This document shows positions 7,842 through 9,949 of a DNA stretch of 9,949 nucleotides, piece after piece. The translations under genes were made by a program, and so were the position numbers. Where the stretch lies: NCBI GenBank assembly GCA_031261885.1, contig JAISIU010000172.1:1-9949 (forward strand). The letters are read 5' to 3'. The first letter of the stretch is position 1; the number at the start of each line of letters is the position of its first letter. The notes under the pieces were generated by a model, which ran no database searches, was not told where the DNA came from, and saw only the letters and a list, made by a program, of their open reading frames with translations. This DNA comes from Bifidobacteriaceae bacterium (GTDB lineage Bacteria; Actinomycetota; Actinomycetes; Actinomycetales; WQXJ01).

Positions 7842-9706
7842 GCGTTCCGCCGCTGACGCCGGTTCCGTCATCGCCCACCCCGACGCGCGACCCCGCCCCG
7901 GTCGCGGGCCGCTGGCGCCAGGCCGGCCCCCCGCCGGTTCTCGACGGCTTCCAGCCCGGCCCCGTCATCGGGCTCGGCGGCCACGCCGACGTCTTCCTCT
8001 ACACCCAGCTGACGCCGCGCCGCCCCGTCGCCGTCAAGGTCTCCACGCTGACGGGCGGCCGCGACACCGCGACCCGGCTGGCCGCGGAGGCGGACATCAT
8101 GGCGCGCGTCGCGGGGGAGGCCGGCATCGTCCAGGTCTACCTGGCGCAACTGCTGCCGGACGGCCGCATGTGCGTGGTCATGGAATACTGCGGCGGTCCC
8201 ACGCTGGCGGCCCAATACCAGGCGCGCGCGCTCGAGGTCAGGCACGTCCTGTCGATCGGGGCGCAGATGGCCGGCGCGTTGGAGCGGCTGCACGGCGCCG
8301 GGTTCGTGCACCGCGACGTCAAACCGTCCAACATCCTTTCGACCACCTCGGGTGCGGCCCGGTTGGCCGATTTCGGCCTGGCCTGCGGGATCGCGGCGGC
8401 CGCGGGGGAGCCGGCCGGGCTGTCCATCCCGTGGGCGGCGCCGGAGATCCTCGAGGACAAGGGCGCCACGCCGCTCTCGGACGTGTACTCGTTGGCCGCG
8501 TCGCTCTACACGGCGCTGGCCCGCCGCGCTCCGTTCCAGGTGCCGGGCGGCGGCGGCACGGAGGCGGAGGTCCTGGCCCGCACGTTGCGCGCCCAGTTGC
8601 CGCCCATTGGGCGTACCGACCTGCCGCCGGGCCTCGAAGAGGTGCTGGCCAAGGCCATGGACCGGGATCCGGGGCAGCGTTACCCGTCGGCGATGGCGTT
8701 CGGCCGCGTGCTGGCGCAGCTGGCGGGCGCGGCGCCGGCCGTCCCGCTGGCGGCCGGGCTGGGGGAGCCGTCCGCGGATGACGCGGGCGTGATCGCCGGA
8801 CTGTCCGGCCTGTCGGGTCTGGCCGGCCTGGCCGGCGCGGCCGGGTCCGGGACGGTGCCCGATGCCGGGCAGCCGGGTGGGGCGGAAACGTCGCCCGGCG
8901 GGGCCGGTCCGCTTCCGCTCAGAATGTCCGATGTCGGACCGTTCGGTCAGGCGACGGGTGACACGACGATCGCGGTGCGGAAACGTCCCGTGGCGTCCAC
9001 TTCTGGCGGCGCGGCGGCCGCGGTGGCGGCCGGTGTGGACGTGGCGCCGCTCGCACCGGCGGCGCCTGTCGCCCCGGTGGCCCCCGTCGCGCCGGCGGCC
9101 GCAGCCGGACCGGCGGTTCCCGGGGTGCCTGGGGTGCCGCGTGGGCGGGGCGCCGGGGCGGCGTTGGCCGGGGACACGCTGGACCAGGACGCGACACGGC
9201 TGAGCGCGGTGCGCCTGCCGGGTGTGCCGGTGCCCGCCGGGGGACCGACCGTGACGACCGCGGGGGGCAGGCGGCGCGGCGGCCTGATCGGCGTCATCGT
9301 CGCGGGGCTCGTGGTGTGCGTGGCGATCGTGGCGGCCGTGTGGGCGCTGGCCCATCACGGGACGCCGGGCACCAAGCCGAGCCCGACCGCCTCGGTCTCC
9401 ACCTCCGCCGATGCCACGCCTCAGAACCCCGAGGTCGACGAACAGGCCGCGCCCACCCACCTGCAGTGGACCAGGGCCGCGGACGGCTCGACGACGTTCA
9501 CGTGGACCAATCCGGATCCTCAGACGGGCGACGTGTACGCCTACATTGACCAGACACAGGCCACCCCGGCGTACCGGCAGGTGGAGGGCCCGGCGGTGAC
9601 GTTCCCGGCGTCAGAGCCGGCGCCGTGCATCGCCGTGCAGATCGTCCACGCGGATGGCACCACCTCCCAAACCTCCCCGGTAGTGTGCGCCCAACGGGCC
9701 TCATAA
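7838..9706 (+). CDS. Transmembrane Ser/Thr protein kinase (PknB-type) with extracellular FN3-like domain
   Basis: A 622-residue protein starting at ATG 7838 in an ATGA overlap with eccC. The frame is open back to 7049, but that part is an eccC shadow. Kinase domain, about 39-300: glycine loop GLGGHADVF (45-53), VAVK lysine K67, probable helix-C glutamate E84, HRDVKPSN (D160, K162, N165), DFG 178-180 and APE 201-203. The catalytic residues look intact. The activation segment is short and has no Thr and one Ser. Residues about 305-480 are a Gly/Ala/Pro/Val-rich linker with repeats such as APVAPVAP. One membrane helix lies at 482-505. The extracellular part, 506-622, is Ser/Thr-rich and then FN3-like (FTWTNPDPQTGD), with C597 and C617 possibly disulphide-bonded. 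Placement after eccC suggests it phosphorylates or senses the secretion machine and may create ligands for the FHA protein. Its topology resembles EssB, the T7SSb transmembrane pseudokinase. Confidence 0.93.
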   Translation: MSVPPLTPVPSSPTPTRDPAPVAGRWRQAGPPPVLDGFQPGPVIGLGGHADVFLYTQLTPRRPVAVKVSTLTGGRDTATRLAAEADIMARVAGEAGIVQVYLAQLLPDGRMCVVMEYCGGPTLAAQYQARALEVRHVLSIGAQMAGALERLHGAGFVHRDVKPSNILSTTSGAARLADFGLACGIAAAAGEPAGLSIPWAAPEILEDKGATPLSDVYSLAASLYTALARRAPFQVPGGGGTEAEVLARTLRAQLPPIGRTDLPPGLEEVLAKAMDRDPGQRYPSAMAFGRVLAQLAGAAPAVPLAAGLGEPSADDAGVIAGLSGLSGLAGLAGAAGSGTVPDAGQPGGAETSPGGAGPLPLRMSDVGPFGQATGDTTIAVRKRPVASTSGGAAAAVAAGVDVAPLAPAAPVAPVAPVAPAAAAGPAVPGVPGVPRGRGAGAALAGDTLDQDATRLSAVRLPGVPVPAGGPTVTTAGGRRRGGLIGVIVAGLVVCVAIVAAVWALAHHGTPGTKPSPTASVSTSADATPQNPEVDEQAAPTHLQWTRAADGSTTFTWTNPDPQTGDVYAYIDQTQATPAYRQVEGPAVTFPASEPAPCIAVQIVHADGTTSQTSPVVCAQRAS

Positions 9707-9754
9707 AGGGCGTGCCGGCGGCCGCTGGCAGGCGGGATCGGGATGCGGGCGTGG

Positions 9755-9846
9755 TGTAAAACGGGAACAAGGGCTGCGGTAAAGCGGGAACGAAAGTGGC
9801 GGTAAAGCGGGAATGAAAGGCCCGGCAAAGCGGGAACGCGCAGGTC
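9755..9846 (+). repeat. 23-bp tandem repeat array, four copies
   Basis: Four units start at 9755, 9778, 9801 and 9824, exactly 23 bases apart. Each carries the core AAARCGGGAAY, at 9758-9768, 9781-9791, 9804-9814 and 9827-9837. The unit begins GGTAAAGCGGGAAC. The outer parts vary: copy 3 matches copy 2 at about 19 of 23 bases, and copies 1 and 4 at about 16. A CGGGA at 9739-9743 falls in register and may be a decayed fifth copy. The array lies between the end of the kinase gene and the start of the next gene, ending about 25 bases before its ATG. A cooperative operator array, iteron-like protein sites or a simple tandem duplication are possible. There is no replication gene in view to support an origin. 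Confidence 0.85.
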
Positions 9847-9857
9847 AGCGCGTCTGA

Positions 9858-9863
9858 TACAGT
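9858..9863 (+). promoter_or_regulatory. -10-like hexamer placed for leaderless transcription
   Basis: TACAGT fits the actinobacterial -10 pattern TANNNT, and its last base lies 8 bases before the A of ATG 9871. That spacing would put the transcription start on the start codon. There is no Shine-Dalgarno sequence upstream of the ATG, which agrees with a leaderless message. No good -35 hexamer lies 16-18 bases upstream; the last 23-bp repeat unit occupies that place, so an activator bound there could substitute. Confidence 0.4.
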
Positions 9864-9870
9864 GTTGACC

Positions 9871-9949
9871 ATGAGGCAGTACGTGCAGCGGCTCGCGGAT
9901 GATGCGTTGGCGGAGCTGTTCAACGAGCTGCCGGCTGTTAGCGTCGTGG
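9871..9949 (+). CDS. Probable DUF4143-type AAA ATPase, N-terminal fragment
   Basis: ATG 9871 opens a frame that runs to the right edge: 26 codons plus one base. The peptide contains YVQRLADDALAELFNELPAV and then SVV. This resembles the N-terminus of the AAA_14/DUF4143 ATPase family (a Y-x-x-R-x-x-D start, then L-x-x-x-L-PAV just before the GP-x-x-x-GK-T P-loop). The P-loop itself would lie immediately beyond the window, so the call rests on this short match. These proteins are widespread in bacteria, often in accessory regions, and their function is mostly unknown. The gene is probably not part of the secretion operon: it is separated by about 160 bases with its own repeat array and candidate promoter. 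Confidence 0.6.
   Translation, partial: MRQYVQRLADDALAELFNELPAVSVV

Noticed and set aside
5181..7871. An 896-codon open frame antisense to eccC
   Set aside because: Composition is what third-position GC bias on the opposite strand produces, there are no recognisable motifs, and eccC is unambiguous on the plus strand.
7049..9706. A longer form of the kinase starting at 7049
   Set aside because: The extra 263 residues overlap eccC out of frame and are Arg/Gly/Pro-rich; ATG 7838 in an ATGA overlap, followed by the kinase domain, is the sensible start.
9714..9729. GC hairpin just after the kinase stop as a terminator
   Set aside because: The arms GCCGGC and GCTGGC pair around a 4-base loop, but there is no T-run and such short GC palindromes are common here. 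A terminator somewhere in 9707-9754 is likely but not shown.
9755..9846. Plasmid-type iteron origin
   Set aside because: The 22-23 bp period fits iterons, but there is no rep gene, AT-rich region or DnaA box in view, and the array lies close to a gene start, so a regulatory role is at least as likely.

Overview
The window is GC-rich with strong third-position GC bias and dense shadow reading frames, as in a high-GC actinobacterium. That fits the main content, a type VII (ESX/Ecc-like) secretion gene cluster. The genus cannot be fixed from the sequence.

Layout. (1) Positions 1-696, minus strand: most of a membrane-anchored YdcF/SanA-type (DUF218) protein whose 3' end runs off the left edge. 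(2) 697-1167: a divergent intergenic region rich in structure. It holds five copies of CTTGTCGAG/CTCGACAAG, four of them in an exact nested dyad centred on base 861. It also holds a 31-bp direct repeat and a strong G-quadruplex motif. (3) 1168-9706, plus strand: a tight four-gene operon encoding an EccD-like membrane protein with a ubiquitin-like N-terminus, an RDD-FHA membrane protein, a full-length EccC triple ATPase, and a single-pass transmembrane Ser/Thr kinase. Two junctions are 4-base ATGA overlaps and the third is a 3-base gap, so co-transcription and translational coupling are likely. (4) 9707-9870: intergenic, with four exact-period 23-bp tandem repeats followed by a -10-like hexamer placed for a leaderless transcript. 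(5) 9871-9949: the first 26 codons of a probable DUF4143-type AAA ATPase, cut by the right edge.

How the operon may work. EccC is the motor and substrate receptor, and the EccD-like protein is the membrane channel candidate. The RDD-FHA protein carries an intact phosphothreonine-binding site, and the kinase could supply its ligand, so phosphorylation control of secretion is a reasonable inference. No EccB, EccE, mycosin (MycP), EccA or WXG100 substrate gene is visible here, though they could lie outside the window. The set also parallels the Firmicutes T7SSb parts list: a YukD-like domain, FHA domains (at the N-terminus of EssC there), the EssC ATPase, and EssB, a transmembrane pseudokinase. 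Here the EssB position is taken by a kinase whose catalytic residues look intact.
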